Origin: Bifidobacterium merycicum DSM 6492
Lineage (GTDB): Bacteria > Actinomycetota > Actinomycetes > Actinomycetales > Bifidobacteriaceae
DNA: 64,000 bases
Assembly (NCBI RefSeq): GCF_900129045.1
Contig: NZ_FQTX01000003.1
Location: 186,001 to 250,000 of the forward strand
Direction of reading: 5' to 3'
The notes below the pieces were generated by a model. That model searched no databases, was not told where the DNA came from, and was given only the letters and a program-made list of their open reading frames with translations. Of the stretch, positions 21,387 through 30,633 are shown piece by piece (the first letter of the stretch is position 1; each line of letters begins with the position of its first letter). A program made the translations under genes and the position numbers.

Positions 21387-23558
21387 CTACCGTTCATTGC
21401 GCATGATGGCCGCGAGATGCTGCACATCGCTGCGATCGAACATGTCGTCCAGCTTCACCACATTGCCATTGCCGTCGGCGAGCGGGATACGCCAGTTCGG
21501 ATACTCGTTGTTGGTACCCGGCTGGTTCTGCGTACGCTTCTCCCCGACCGCGTCGGTGATCGATGCGGCGAGCAGCTTGCACGGCGAATCGTTGAGCGCA
21601 CGGTACTGGGCGTCGATGATGTCGGCTTCGTGGGTCTTGCGATCGACAGCCTCATCCTTGTTGATGTAGCCGTTGTCGAGCAGCATCGAGATCATGGCGT
21701 CCTGCTCGGCCATGGCGGAACGTTCGAAGTCCTCCGCCGGGCCTTCCAGCAGGCCGAGACGCTCGCGCAGCTTGACGTGTTCCAGCTCGAGGTAGCCGGC
21801 TGCCGGCGGCAGATCATGCGTGTTGACCGAGGCCAGCGCGTATTCACGCCAGTCGGTCGGAGAGCGGAACTTGCCGTCGAACTGCTCGAACCATTCCACC
21901 GCGCAGCCCAGCAGGCCGTGGGAGGACAGGGAGCTGGCCACGTATTCGGGGACCACGCCGAGATCCTCGCCGACCACCACGCCATCCGCACGGGACGCCT
22001 CAAGCGCGAGGATGCCCAGCATCACGTCGGAATCGTAGTGCACGTAGGCGCCGTCGTTGGCCTTGTGGCCGGACGGGATCCACCACAGGCGGAACAGGCC
22101 GAGGATATGGTCGATGCGCACGGCGCCGGCATGGGTGAACATGTTGTGCACCATGTCGCGGTACGCCTTGTAGCCAGTGCGGTTCAAGGCGATCGGGTTC
22201 AGCGGGGGCTGGCTCCAGTCCTGACCCTGCTGGTTGAACATGTCCGGCGGCGCACCGACGGTCGCGCCCTTGGCGAAACGTTCAGGGTACCACCATGCCT
22301 CGGAACCGAGCGGGTGGACGCCGACGGCCATATCGGCCATCACACCGATGCGCATACCGGCTTCGCGTGCGCTCTTCTGGGCACGGTCGAGCTGCTCGGT
22401 GGCGATCCATTCCAGCCAACGGTAGAAGTTCAGCGTGTCGGGGAACTGCTCGCGCAGGGCGTTCACTTCGGGGGAATCCTTGGTGAAGCGATGCGTCCAG
22501 TTGTCGGGCGTGCCTTCCGCGGCACCCCACTTGTCGTAGCACAGGCACCAGGTGGCGTAGGCTTCGAGATCCTCACCGGTCTTCTCGCAGAAATCGGCGA
22601 AGGCGCGCTGGCGTTCGGCGGTACGGCCGGCCTTGAAGATGATCCACAGCGCCTGCATCTTCGCATGCCACATGGCGTCACGGTCGACGATTTCAGTCTG
22701 GTCGTTGAGCGGTTCGACGGATGTGAACAGTTCGCGGATCTCGGAAAGGCTTTCCGCGCCAAGCAGCTTGTATTCCTCAATCGCTTCCGGACGGATGTAG
22801 GTGAAGTTCACTAGGCTGCGGGAAATCGGCAGGTACGGGGACGGGGTCAGCGGGGACACCGGTTCGGCCGCGTGCACCGGGTTGATCAGCGTGAAGTCGG
22901 CACCGGTCTTGCGCTTGGCGTCCTTGAGCAGGTTGGCGAGGTCGACGAAATCACCCACACCCCAGGACTTGGCGGAACGCAGCGAATACAGCTGGGCCAT
23001 CCAGCCCCACAGATGCCCCTGCTTCATTTCGTCGAGCAGTTCCACCTTGGCGGGGGCGCTGATCAGCGTGGCATCCTCAGTGCGGTCGCCGACGGTGACG
23101 TGCAGCGTGTGGTAGCCTTCGGGCAGATCGGCCGGAATGGCAACGGATGCAGTGACGACGAACTGGCCGTCCACCAGATAGGCGGCGGAACCGTCGCCCG
23201 CATCGGGAAGGATCTCGCCCTGGTACTCCTGGCCGTTCTCCAACGTGATGGTGGCGCTGGGGACATCGGTCATGCCGACGTTGACCAGCACACGGCTTTC
23301 GGAGCCGACGTTGTGCAGGACGGTGTACGGCACCAAGCGGCCGTGACGCTCGTCCAGAATCTGCCTGATCGACTGCTTGATAGCGGCGTCATTCGAGGCA
23401 TCGATGCCCAACGCCCCCAACACCGCAACCAGGACATCGTCTTCGATCTCGTGGTAGTCATGGCTCATGCCAACATAGCTGGTGGCAATCCCCGTCAACT
23501 TTGCCAATTGAATCAGCGGCCGCGCAAGGCGTTCTTCGCTTTCGGTTCTCTCGCTCAT
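21387..23558 (-). CDS. malQ: 4-alpha-glucanotransferase (amylomaltase, GH77)
   Basis: 723 residues, typical for the long actinobacterial form with an N-terminal beta-sandwich domain (~residues 70-165). GH77 motifs are present: SWGVGDFVDL, the nucleophile region VRIDHILGLFR near residue 482, the acid/base GEDLGVVPEYV near 531 and NTHDLPPAAGY near 581. The enzyme transfers glucan segments between maltodextrins and releases glucose, working with GlgX and phosphorylase. AAGGGACT precedes the ATG. It is a single-gene unit with its own terminator. Confidence 0.96.
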   Translation of the reverse strand: MSERTESEERLARPLIQLAKLTGIATSYVGMSHDYHEIEDDVLVAVLGALGIDASNDAAIKQSIRQILDERHGRLVPYTVLHNVGSESRVLVNVGMTDVPSATITLENGQEYQGEILPDAGDGSAAYLVDGQFVVTASVAIPADLPEGYHTLHVTVGDRTEDATLISAPAKVELLDEMKQGHLWGWMAQLYSLRSAKSWGVGDFVDLANLLKDAKRKTGADFTLINPVHAAEPVSPLTPSPYLPISRSLVNFTYIRPEAIEEYKLLGAESLSEIRELFTSVEPLNDQTEIVDRDAMWHAKMQALWIIFKAGRTAERQRAFADFCEKTGEDLEAYATWCLCYDKWGAAEGTPDNWTHRFTKDSPEVNALREQFPDTLNFYRWLEWIATEQLDRAQKSAREAGMRIGVMADMAVGVHPLGSEAWWYPERFAKGATVGAPPDMFNQQGQDWSQPPLNPIALNRTGYKAYRDMVHNMFTHAGAVRIDHILGLFRLWWIPSGHKANDGAYVHYDSDVMLGILALEASRADGVVVGEDLGVVPEYVASSLSSHGLLGCAVEWFEQFDGKFRSPTDWREYALASVNTHDLPPAAGYLELEHVKLRERLGLLEGPAEDFERSAMAEQDAMISMLLDNGYINKDEAVDRKTHEADIIDAQYRALNDSPCKLLAASITDAVGEKRTQNQPGTNNEYPNWRIPLADGNGNVVKLDDMFDRSDVQHLAAIMRNER

Positions 23559-23596
23559 AGTCCCTTAGTGTAACGGCTTAGCTGAGACATATCGAA

Positions 23597-24283
23597 CTAT
23601 TTTTCACGTTCCCTGCGGCGTTTTTCCACCGCATGGCGCACTTCCAGCGACGGATCGCCCTCCAATTTCGCTAACGTTTGCATAGAAACGTTGGGATTCA
23701 GCGCCACAGCGCGACGCACCATCGATGACAGCACTTTCGGCGCGTCGGGCTCAAGTTCGGTGCCCAATGTCGCAAGGAAGTCCAGAATCTGAGCATCACT
23801 ATCCGGACTCTGCGCCCCTTCGAGCCTCATCTTCCATGATGTTCGCTTGTTGCGCAGCGCCGCGTCACGCACTTCGGGCACCGGATCCTTGGTCAACCGG
23901 CCCACCAGCCAGTTCTTGTCGTCCGTGTTGCCCGCCACCGCCTTACGCACCGACGCTTCCGGATCCTTGGCGAGTTTGACCAGCACATTCGGGAACGGCA
24001 TCGTCTCAGCCAGGAACACGCGATCCTCCAAAGGCGTGTTCGGATTGCCGCCCACCGCCTCAAGCAATGCCGTGGCACGGGAGAAGGCCGCCTGATCGTC
24101 GCGGTCGGGCAACTGGCGGCGCGCGAACTCGGACAGTTCGGCGGCGTCGGTGCTATGACGCAGGCGTTCATAGGTGACGGTCAACGGTTCGAAATCCTTG
24201 GCGCTCTCACTGCTTTCAGCGCTCTTGACGCTCTTGGCGCCCTCAGCGCCCTCAGTGCTTGTGGTGCTCTCTTCGTCGGTCAT
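23597..24283 (-). CDS. HEAT/leucine-rich-variant repeat protein of unknown function
   Basis: 228 residues. After a low-complexity start (EGAEGAKSVKSAESSESAK) come repeated helical units with the VRxAVAxN pattern: ASVRKAVAGNTDDKNWL, PEVRDAALRNKRTSWK, VRRAVALNPNVSMQTLAKL and LEVRHAVEKRRRE. These resemble LRV/HEAT repeats that form protein-binding superhelices. No catalytic motif or membrane segment was seen. It lies 38 bases past the malQ start on the same strand (transcribed before malQ), possibly cotranscribed. Function not known. Confidence 0.7.
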   Translation of the reverse strand: MTDEESTTSTEGAEGAKSVKSAESSESAKDFEPLTVTYERLRHSTDAAELSEFARRQLPDRDDQAAFSRATALLEAVGGNPNTPLEDRVFLAETMPFPNVLVKLAKDPEASVRKAVAGNTDDKNWLVGRLTKDPVPEVRDAALRNKRTSWKMRLEGAQSPDSDAQILDFLATLGTELEPDAPKVLSSMVRRAVALNPNVSMQTLAKLEGDPSLEVRHAVEKRRREREK

Positions 24284-24315
24284 GGTTCACCAGTGTAGCC
24301 CAGAGGCACCGGCGT

Positions 24316-24957
24316 TCAGCGGGAGGCGATGGCCCTGTTCACCGTGTCGATGGGTTCGGGGGCGATGGTGGCGTTGAAGGTTTCACGCACACGCTCCTCG
24401 AAAACGGCCGTATTATCCAGCGGCAATGTGGCCGTCAGCGTGACGTCGGCGGCGTAGGTCTCGTCCGACTGCACGCCGTCGACGGAGGCGAGCAACTGTT
24501 GGAAACGCGCCAGCTGCGGGTAGTCCAAGGTGACAAGATAGCGACGGCATGGCACGATATCCGCGCCTTTCGCGGCCTTGACGGCGATGGACGCGCCGGT
24601 GGAGTAGGCACGGATCAGGCCGCCGGAGCCCAGCAGAATACCGCCGAAATATCTAGTGACGGCGACCACGCAATCCGTCAGATCATTCGCACGCAGCACG
24701 TCAAGGATCGGCTTGCCCGCCGTGCCGGACGGCTCGCCGTCATCGCTCATACGCTCCGACACGCGACCGTCCGAACCGCCCACCACGGCCGCATACGCCA
24801 CGTGACGGGCCTTCGGATGCTGGTTACGGATCGTGGCGACGAAGGCGAGCGCCTCGTCCAGACTGTCGATATGCGCCACATCGCCGATGAATTCGGATTT
24901 CTTCTCCACGAAGGCGTCGTGCGCCGGCTCACTGACCGGGTCGAGAATGGTACGCAT
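24316..24957 (-). CDS. IMPACT/YigZ family protein
   Basis: 213 residues. The UPF0029 signature is clear: KKSEFIGDVAHIDS, RHVAYAAVVG, SDDGEPSGTAGKPILDVL and VTRYFGGILLGSGGLIRAYS. This family (E. coli YigZ, eukaryotic IMPACT N-domain) may bind RNA or elongation factors and modulate translation; the bacterial role is unsettled. The C-terminal ~75 residues match the DUF1949-like extension. Upstream of the repeat-protein gene on the same strand by 32 bases. Confidence 0.9.
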   Translation of the reverse strand: MRTILDPVSEPAHDAFVEKKSEFIGDVAHIDSLDEALAFVATIRNQHPKARHVAYAAVVGGSDGRVSERMSDDGEPSGTAGKPILDVLRANDLTDCVVAVTRYFGGILLGSGGLIRAYSTGASIAVKAAKGADIVPCRRYLVTLDYPQLARFQQLLASVDGVQSDETYAADVTLTATLPLDNTAVFEERVRETFNATIAPEPIDTVNRAIASR

Positions 24958-25069
24958 ACGGTTCGTGTTCCTTCCGTCTATCGGATCTGACTATCTGGGC
25001 TGGCCATCCGGACTGTTCCCGGCTTGGCGAACGGTTCCGTTCACGTACACCGGTAGGTCGTGCACGGTG

Positions 25070-26137
25070 TCACTCATGCACGACGACGTTGAACTCGCCG
25101 CCCGTGAGGAAGGCATGCACGCATTCGACCATCTGACGGGTGAGTTCCTTGAACGCGCCGTCGGTACGCCAACCGACGTGCGGGGTGAGCACGATGCCGG
25201 GGATTTGGCAGATCGCGTCATCGGATTTCAGCGGCTCGTGGTCGAACACGTCGAGGCCCGCGGGAATGTCGCCGCGCTGCAGCCGCGCGAGGAGCGCCCC
25301 GGATTCGATGACCTCGCTGCGCGCCGTGTTGATGAACAGCGTGCCCGGCCGCAGATGCTCGAGGTTCGCCACGGTGATGATGCCACGCGTCGCGCCGTCG
25401 ATGAGCGGAAGATGCACGGAGACGACGTCGCTGGATTCGATGAGCTCGTCCATACTCGCCACAGGCGTGGCACCGCAGCGTTCGAACAGTTCGTCGGGTA
25501 CATGCGAGCTCCAGGCGCTGACTTCCATGCCGAACGCCTTGCCGATCGAGGCGACGGTCGAACCGATGCCGCCCAATCCGATGATGCCGAGCCGACGGCC
25601 TGCCAGTTGCAGTCCATCGCCGCCCTTCCACGCCCAGTTGCCCGCCTTGACATCCTTGTCAAGCTCGCCTACGCGGCGGATCAGCTCGAACATGAGCGCG
25701 AAGGCGTGTTCGGCGACGGCGTGATCGCCGTAATGCTCGGCGTTGCACACACGCACGCCGAATTCGCGGGCCAGATCGAGATCCACGTAGCTTGCCACGC
25801 CGGTACCGCAGAACACGATGCATTTGACATGGCCTTCCGCTTCGCCCTGCGGACCATGCCCGGTGATGCGACGCAGCAGATCGTCGCTGATATGGTAGCC
25901 GCCGACCAGCAGCACGTCCGCATCGTGCAGACGTTCCGCAATCGAATCCTCGTCGGAGGTGAACTCCTCATACATGCGCACACGGGCCACGTCCCGCAAC
26001 CGCGGGAATTGGGAGCGGATAGGCTCGACCATGGAGTCGAGCACGGACGGCATTACCACCAATGGCAGGTCGGTGCGCTCGGCCTGCGTCTCATATACTT
26101 GCGTCATACCCGACAGATTAGGAGCATCGGACGTCAT
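25070..26137 (-). CDS. NAD-dependent D-2-hydroxyacid dehydrogenase
   Basis: 355 residues. The start at 26137 forms an ATGA overlap with the stop of the CapA-like gene, indicating coupled translation; a second ATG at 26107 is possible. NAD-binding GIIGLGGIGSTVA near residue 190, then the catalytic Arg (INTARSEVIESGAL), Glu (DVFDHEPLKS) and His (LTPHVGWRTDGAF). The family includes phosphoglycerate, lactate and glyoxylate dehydrogenases. The missing ACT domain argues against a full SerA. Substrate is not readable from sequence. Confidence 0.88.
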   Translation of the reverse strand: MTSDAPNLSGMTQVYETQAERTDLPLVVMPSVLDSMVEPIRSQFPRLRDVARVRMYEEFTSDEDSIAERLHDADVLLVGGYHISDDLLRRITGHGPQGEAEGHVKCIVFCGTGVASYVDLDLAREFGVRVCNAEHYGDHAVAEHAFALMFELIRRVGELDKDVKAGNWAWKGGDGLQLAGRRLGIIGLGGIGSTVASIGKAFGMEVSAWSSHVPDELFERCGATPVASMDELIESSDVVSVHLPLIDGATRGIITVANLEHLRPGTLFINTARSEVIESGALLARLQRGDIPAGLDVFDHEPLKSDDAICQIPGIVLTPHVGWRTDGAFKELTRQMVECVHAFLTGGEFNVVVHE

Positions 26138-27546
26138 TCGCCCGTCTGAGCCGACTGCTGGTCGCCCTGTTGCGCGGCCTGCTGCTTGGCCTGCTGTTCG
26201 GCGGTGAGATTCCATTCACGCACCACATTGGTGTCGGCGCCCATGCTGTAGATCACGTCCGAGATGCGTTGCCGCTGGGTTGCGTCCTCGCTTTCGCTCC
26301 AACACGTCCCATCCGGATGGTCGGAGGAAATCGGGCACCACCGGTACTCCCCCTGCCTCATATTCGCGGTCGGCAGCCAGTCGATGCGGTTCACACGCCA
26401 CGATCCTGCCACGCCCTTCTTGCCGGCGAACTGGATGCGGGCCGTCACGCCCTGGTTGTTCGTCTCGTTGCCGGGAATGTACGACGTGACCGTCACCGCA
26501 TTGCCCACGCCGTAGACGATCCACGTGTTGTTGTACTTCTCGATCGGCTGGGCGCAATGGCATCCGGCACCGTAAATCACGTCGAACGCGCCGGTATCCG
26601 CCAGCTCGTGCGCTTCGGAAACCTGCCACGAATCGGCGTAATCGAGGTATTCCTGCACGGAATGCATGGCGATGGCCACCACGTCGGCACCCTGCTCACG
26701 CGCCTTCTTCGCCTTGGTCACGGCCTTCTGGATGTCGCTCTCATGGTTCGGGTCGCTGCTTTCACGCAGACGATCGACCTGCCAATCCTGATCGGCGGTC
26801 ATGCCGTTGAGCGACACGGTTCCGGTAATCAGGCCGAGCTTGCCGCCGCCAGTCGGCGAATCGATGACCAACGGTTTGAGCGAATCGGCTTCGGTCTTAT
26901 ACGAACCGGTCTGCGCGATGTCATCCGCCTCCAACGTGTCCCACAGACGGGCGATGCCGTCCGCGCCCTGATCCCACGAATGATTGGTAGCATGCGTGCA
27001 CGCCTGATAGCCGACGTTCCTGGCCGCATCCGCGACTTCGGGAGGGATGTTGAAAATCGGGTACGCGCTGTACGGGCCGCCACGCTGGGCGATGGGCGTT
27101 TCGAACTCGCATACGGCGATATCGGATGCCTGAATGTACTTCTTCATCGGTTCGAACAACGGGTCGAAGTTGAACGCGGTGCCATCGGTGGCGGAAATGT
27201 TCGCCCCGGCGAAATGCTCCCACAGTCCCTCATGGAACAGCAGATCGCCGTTGACCAGCATGGAAATGCAATCCGCATCCGGGCAGTCAGGCGAATTACC
27301 GTGATGCTCCTTGACGGTTTCAACGGTCTTTCCGTCGGATTCGGGCGACTTGGTCGATGTCGACTTAGATGCGCTCGCGGAACCCGTAGGCCGCGCGGAT
27401 TCGCCGCCGGACTTCAGCACGTTCCACACGCCGACGGCGAGCGCCACTATCAGTCCCAACGCCACGACCGCCGCGACGATCATCGGTATCGGCGAGCGCT
27501 TCGCCGCATGTTGGCCGTGGTAATGTTCCCCGCTGTTCTGGTTCAT
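26134..27546 (-). CDS. CapA-family membrane-anchored metallophosphatase-like protein
   Basis: 470 residues. It has a cytoplasmic basic start, one TM segment (PIPMIVAAVVALGLIVALAV, ~20-40), and a Ser/Thr-rich linker with SASASKSTSTKSPES. The CapA domain follows: LVNGDLLFHEGLWEH, ASDIAVCEFETPI, ACTHATNHSWDQGADG and VVAIAMHSVQEY, with GAGCHCAQPIEKY. CapA proteins are linked to poly-gamma-glutamate capsule formation, but many homologues have other cell-surface roles. The catalytic domain would face outside. Translation is coupled to the downstream dehydrogenase. Confidence 0.85.
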   Translation of the reverse strand: MNQNSGEHYHGQHAAKRSPIPMIVAAVVALGLIVALAVGVWNVLKSGGESARPTGSASASKSTSTKSPESDGKTVETVKEHHGNSPDCPDADCISMLVNGDLLFHEGLWEHFAGANISATDGTAFNFDPLFEPMKKYIQASDIAVCEFETPIAQRGGPYSAYPIFNIPPEVADAARNVGYQACTHATNHSWDQGADGIARLWDTLEADDIAQTGSYKTEADSLKPLVIDSPTGGGKLGLITGTVSLNGMTADQDWQVDRLRESSDPNHESDIQKAVTKAKKAREQGADVVAIAMHSVQEYLDYADSWQVSEAHELADTGAFDVIYGAGCHCAQPIEKYNNTWIVYGVGNAVTVTSYIPGNETNNQGVTARIQFAGKKGVAGSWRVNRIDWLPTANMRQGEYRWCPISSDHPDGTCWSESEDATQRQRISDVIYSMGADTNVVREWNLTAEQQAKQQAAQQGDQQSAQTGE

Positions 27547-27677
27547 CGTGTCTCTTCTCTCGTTCTCTGCTTCTCCTATGGAACAGGGTATCCGAGTTCA
27601 ATGGACAACGCACCTTCAATCCATGCGCCGCCGTCGCGCCTTGTCAAAAAATTTCACTTTTTCCTCGTTTCGGCGGG

Positions 27678-27707
27678 TTGACATCGCAGCATGGTGTAAA
27701 GTACTGT
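27678..27707 (+). promoter_or_regulatory. Promoter for tRNA-Ser
   Basis: TTGACA (27678-27683), 18-bp spacer, TACTGT (27702-27707), ending 25 bases before the tRNA 5' end. A consensus -35 box and a fair -10 box. Confidence 0.75.
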
Positions 27708-27731
27708 GATGTTGCGTCATATTGGCGCAGT

Positions 27732-27818
27732 GGAGTGATGCCTGAGTGGCCGAAAGGGGCACCCTGCTAAGGTGTTAGCTGCGTAAGCGGCTCGGGGGTT
27801 CGAATCCCCCTCACTCCG
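27732..27818 (+). tRNA. tRNA-Ser, anticodon GCU
   Basis: 87 nt with acceptor stem GGAGTGA / TCACTCC and discriminator G; CCA is not encoded. The anticodon loop CTGCTAA gives GCU, reading AGC and AGU serine codons. The T arm GGGGG-TTCGAAT-CCCCC is perfect. The long variable arm, expected for tRNA-Ser, lies between the anticodon and T arms. Confidence 0.95.
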
Positions 27819-27825
27819 CGGATTG

Positions 27826-27855
27826 GGCTTCCGAAGCGATTCGGAAGCCTTTTTT
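27826..27855 (+). terminator. tRNA-Ser terminator
   Basis: Perfect 10-bp stem GGCTTCCGAA / TTCGGAAGCC with a GCGA loop, then T6, seven bases after the tRNA 3' end. Confidence 0.93.
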
Positions 27856-27903
27856 CGTATTCGGATCACCATTGTTCTCTCTTCTCAACTCATCCGACAT
27901 ATT

Positions 27904-27919
27904 TCGAACATCTGTTCGA
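27904..27919. promoter_or_regulatory. LexA (SOS) box upstream of dinB
   Basis: TCGAAC-ATCT-GTTCGA is a perfect 16-bp palindrome matching the actinobacterial/Bacillus-type LexA operator layout (CGAAC-N4-GTTCG). It sits 31 bases before the dinB ATG, the expected place for repression. Confidence 0.88.
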
Positions 27920-27950
27920 CAAACCGCCGTAACGCTCGTACCATGGGTGT

Positions 27951-29222
27951 ATGAGTACTGCACCGAGACTGGCGGCGGCCAAACGCGATTGGGGGCATGA
28001 CGAGACCGGATGCACCGTGCTGCATATCGACATGGATGCCTTCTACGCGTCGCTTGAAGTGGCACGGCACCCCGAATTGCGAGGCAAGCCCGTGGTGATC
28101 GGCACCGGGCCGCGATCGGTGGTATCGGCGGCGAGCTATGAGGCACGCCGTTACGGCATCAATTCGGCCATGCCTTCGGCTCGGGCGAGACAGCTGTGCC
28201 CCACGGCCGTGTTCCTGCCGGTGGATATGGCGTATTACTGCGGAGTATCGCGAGCGATCATGCATGACGTGTTCCATGCCGTCACCGACCGGGTGGAACA
28301 GGTTTCGGTGGATGAGGGGTATATGGATGTTTCCGGCGCATTGCTGCGTTGGGGCAGTCCGAGCGCGATAGGCGCATGGATCAGACGCGAGGTGGAAAGC
28401 CGGTTCCACGTGACCTGCTCAGTGGGCATCGCGGCCAACAAACTGGTGGCGAAAATCGCGTCCACGAACGCCAAACCCAACGGCATGCTGCTCATTCCGA
28501 AGGCACGTTCGGCGGAATTCGTGCAGATGATGCCGTTGCGTAGCATTCCCGGCATCGGTCCAAGCCTCGAACGGCATCTAACGGCGTGGGGCGTCACATC
28601 GGTGGCCGATCTGGCGCGGCTCGACGAAGCACAGCTCACGCAGGCCACCGGATCACCCGCCGGCGCACACCACCTGTGGATGGCGTCGCATGGCCTGGAC
28701 GACCGCACAGTCACACCCACGCATGTGGAGAAATCCATCGGTTCCGAGGAAACACTGCTGCAGGACACCACAAGCGACAAGATCGCCTGCCGGCAGCTGC
28801 GCCTGTCCTGCGACGACGTCGCATGCTCGCTGCGCGCCCGCGGTTTTCTGGCACGCACGGTGACCGTGAAACTACGGTTCACCGATCTGAGCTATCGCAC
28901 CAGATCCCGCACCCTCGACCGTCCGGTGGATGCGGCAAGCGCGCTCTACCCGGTTTGCGTCGAACTGTTGCACGCCATGCTTGGCATGCCCACCGATGCC
29001 GGCACGACCGCCCTCCCCCGCCCGGTCCGACTGGTGGGCGTAAGCGTCAGCAGTCTGAGCGACACGGCATCCACCGCCGTGCAACCTTCCTTGGACGATG
29101 TGCTGGAGGAGACCGACAGCGCCGACGAAAGCACCACATCGCACAGGCTACGCACCGCGGAGGCCGCATTGGACGCGGTACGCAGCAAATACGGCGACAA
29201 GGCCGCGAGCTTCGGCATCTGA
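27951..29222 (+). CDS. dinB: DNA polymerase IV (Y-family translesion polymerase)
   Basis: 423 residues. Palm metal ligands are in HIDMDAFYASLE (residues ~25-36) and VSVDEGYMDVSG (~120), where relatives usually have DEAYLD. Thumb HhH region is IPGIGPSLERHLTAWGV. The little finger domain starts near EKSIGSEETL. It copies past damaged bases with low fidelity. The final ~60 residues (SSLSDTAST to DSADESTTSH) are a flexible tail without an obvious QxxLF clamp-binding motif. Controlled by the LexA box upstream, so SOS-inducible (inference). Confidence 0.95.
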   Translation: MSTAPRLAAAKRDWGHDETGCTVLHIDMDAFYASLEVARHPELRGKPVVIGTGPRSVVSAASYEARRYGINSAMPSARARQLCPTAVFLPVDMAYYCGVSRAIMHDVFHAVTDRVEQVSVDEGYMDVSGALLRWGSPSAIGAWIRREVESRFHVTCSVGIAANKLVAKIASTNAKPNGMLLIPKARSAEFVQMMPLRSIPGIGPSLERHLTAWGVTSVADLARLDEAQLTQATGSPAGAHHLWMASHGLDDRTVTPTHVEKSIGSEETLLQDTTSDKIACRQLRLSCDDVACSLRARGFLARTVTVKLRFTDLSYRTRSRTLDRPVDAASALYPVCVELLHAMLGMPTDAGTTALPRPVRLVGVSVSSLSDTASTAVQPSLDDVLEETDSADESTTSHRLRTAEAALDAVRSKYGDKAASFGI

Positions 29223-29339
29223 CCTGCGCCATGCCCGCACCCGATCGCACCGCGCACCGACATGCAGATGAGGAACATCCGGCTGAACGGTACACTGTAA
29301 CGCAGGAAAAGCGCACATCTACGATGGAAGGTTTTTGCT

Positions 29340-30515
29340 ATGGCGCATGAGGAATATCCTGATCTGGTGATCGTGGGGGCTGGCCTGTTCGGCCTGACCG
29401 TGGCCCAGCAGGCCGTGGAGCACCTGGGCGCGAGGGTCGAGATCATCGACGTGCGCGACCACATCGGCGGCAACGCGTACAGCTACATGGACGAGGAGAC
29501 CGGCGCCGAGATCCACAAGTACGGCGCGCACCTGTTCCACACGTCCAACAAACGCGTGTGGAACTACGTCAACCGGTTCACCTCCTTCACCTCCTATGTG
29601 CACCGCGTGTACGCCACGCACGACGGCGAGGTGTACCCCCTGCCGATCAACCTCGGCACCATCAACCAGTTCTTCCACGCGCGCTACACGCCCGCCGAGG
29701 CCAGGGCGCTCGTCGAGGAGCAGGCCGGCGAGCTGGCCGGCACCGACCCGCAGAACCTCAACGACAAGGGCATCTCGCTGATCGGCCGCCCGCTGTACGA
29801 GGCGTTCATCAAGAACTACACGGGCAAGCAGTGGCAGACCGACCCGAAGGACCTGCCCGCGGGCATCATCAACCGCCTGCCTGTGCGCTTCAACTACGAC
29901 AACCGCTATTTCAGGGACACGTGGGAGGGCCTGCCCGCGGACGGGTACACCGCGTGGATGGAGCGCATGATCGACGACCCGCGCATCCACGTGACCCTCG
30001 ACACCGATTTCTTCGACGAATCCCAGCCGTTCAACAAGGCGGCGCTGGCCGCGGCGGGCGTGCCCGTCGTGTACACCGGACCGGTGGACCGCTACTTCGG
30101 CTACTCGCTCGGCGAGCTCAAGTGGCGCACCGTGGACTTCAGGGAGGTCCGCTACGACGAGGGCGACCACTTCGGCTGCCCGGTGATGAACTTCTCCGAC
30201 GCGGACGTGCCGTACACGCGCGCCATCGAGTTCAAGAACTTCAACCCGGAGCGCAGGGCCTCGCAGAACCCGGGCAGGACCGTGGTGTGGGAGGAGTACA
30301 GCCGTTTCGCCGAGCGCGGCGACGAGCCGTACTACCCGATCAACACCGAGGCCGACAAGGCGTTGTACGCGAGGTACGAGGAGCTCGCGAAGGCCGAGCC
30401 GAACACCGTGTTCGGCGGGCGTCTGGGCACGTACAAGTACTACGACATGCACAACGTGATCGACACCGCGCTGACCGCGTACGAGGAGCAGGTCGCGCCC
30501 CTTCTCAAGAAGTGA
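29340..30515 (+). CDS. glf: UDP-galactopyranose mutase
   Basis: 391 residues. The FAD-binding start LVIVGAGLFGLTVAQQAVEH, then YGAHLFHTSNKRVWNYVNRF, GKQWQTDPKDLPAGIINRLP and YYDMHNVIDTAL near the C-terminus identify Glf. It interconverts UDP-galactopyranose and UDP-galactofuranose for surface glycans. GGAAGG precedes the ATG. The gene looks more GC-rich than its neighbours and uses AGG for arginine at least six times (YFRD, DFRE, PERRA, NPGRT, EARAL, YARYE), suggesting a different history, although no mobile element is adjacent. Ends 45 bases before a terminator. Confidence 0.95.
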   Translation: MAHEEYPDLVIVGAGLFGLTVAQQAVEHLGARVEIIDVRDHIGGNAYSYMDEETGAEIHKYGAHLFHTSNKRVWNYVNRFTSFTSYVHRVYATHDGEVYPLPINLGTINQFFHARYTPAEARALVEEQAGELAGTDPQNLNDKGISLIGRPLYEAFIKNYTGKQWQTDPKDLPAGIINRLPVRFNYDNRYFRDTWEGLPADGYTAWMERMIDDPRIHVTLDTDFFDESQPFNKAALAAAGVPVVYTGPVDRYFGYSLGELKWRTVDFREVRYDEGDHFGCPVMNFSDADVPYTRAIEFKNFNPERRASQNPGRTVVWEEYSRFAERGDEPYYPINTEADKALYARYEELAKAEPNTVFGGRLGTYKYYDMHNVIDTALTAYEEQVAPLLKK

Positions 30516-30559
30516 TATAGCACGTCCCGTGGGCGCGGGAATTTGTGAGGATTCGACGG

Positions 30560-30605
30560 AAACTCCCGTTTTTTCGCCCTCTCCGGACGGAAAAACGGGA
30601 GTTTT
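30560..30605 (+). terminator. glf terminator
   Basis: Arms AAACTCCCGTTTTT (30560-30573) and AAAAACGGGAGTTTT (30591-30605) enclose a 17-base loop. It lies between glf and the PBP gene and is A/T-flanked on both sides, so it may work in both directions. Confidence 0.85.
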
Positions 30606-30633
30606 CTCATGCCTTGTGGTTACGGTAGAACAT

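Noticed and set aside
25070..26137. Assignment of the 2-hydroxyacid dehydrogenase as SerA
   Set aside because: Length and lack of an ACT or other regulatory domain, plus its CapA partner, do not support serine biosynthesis specifically.
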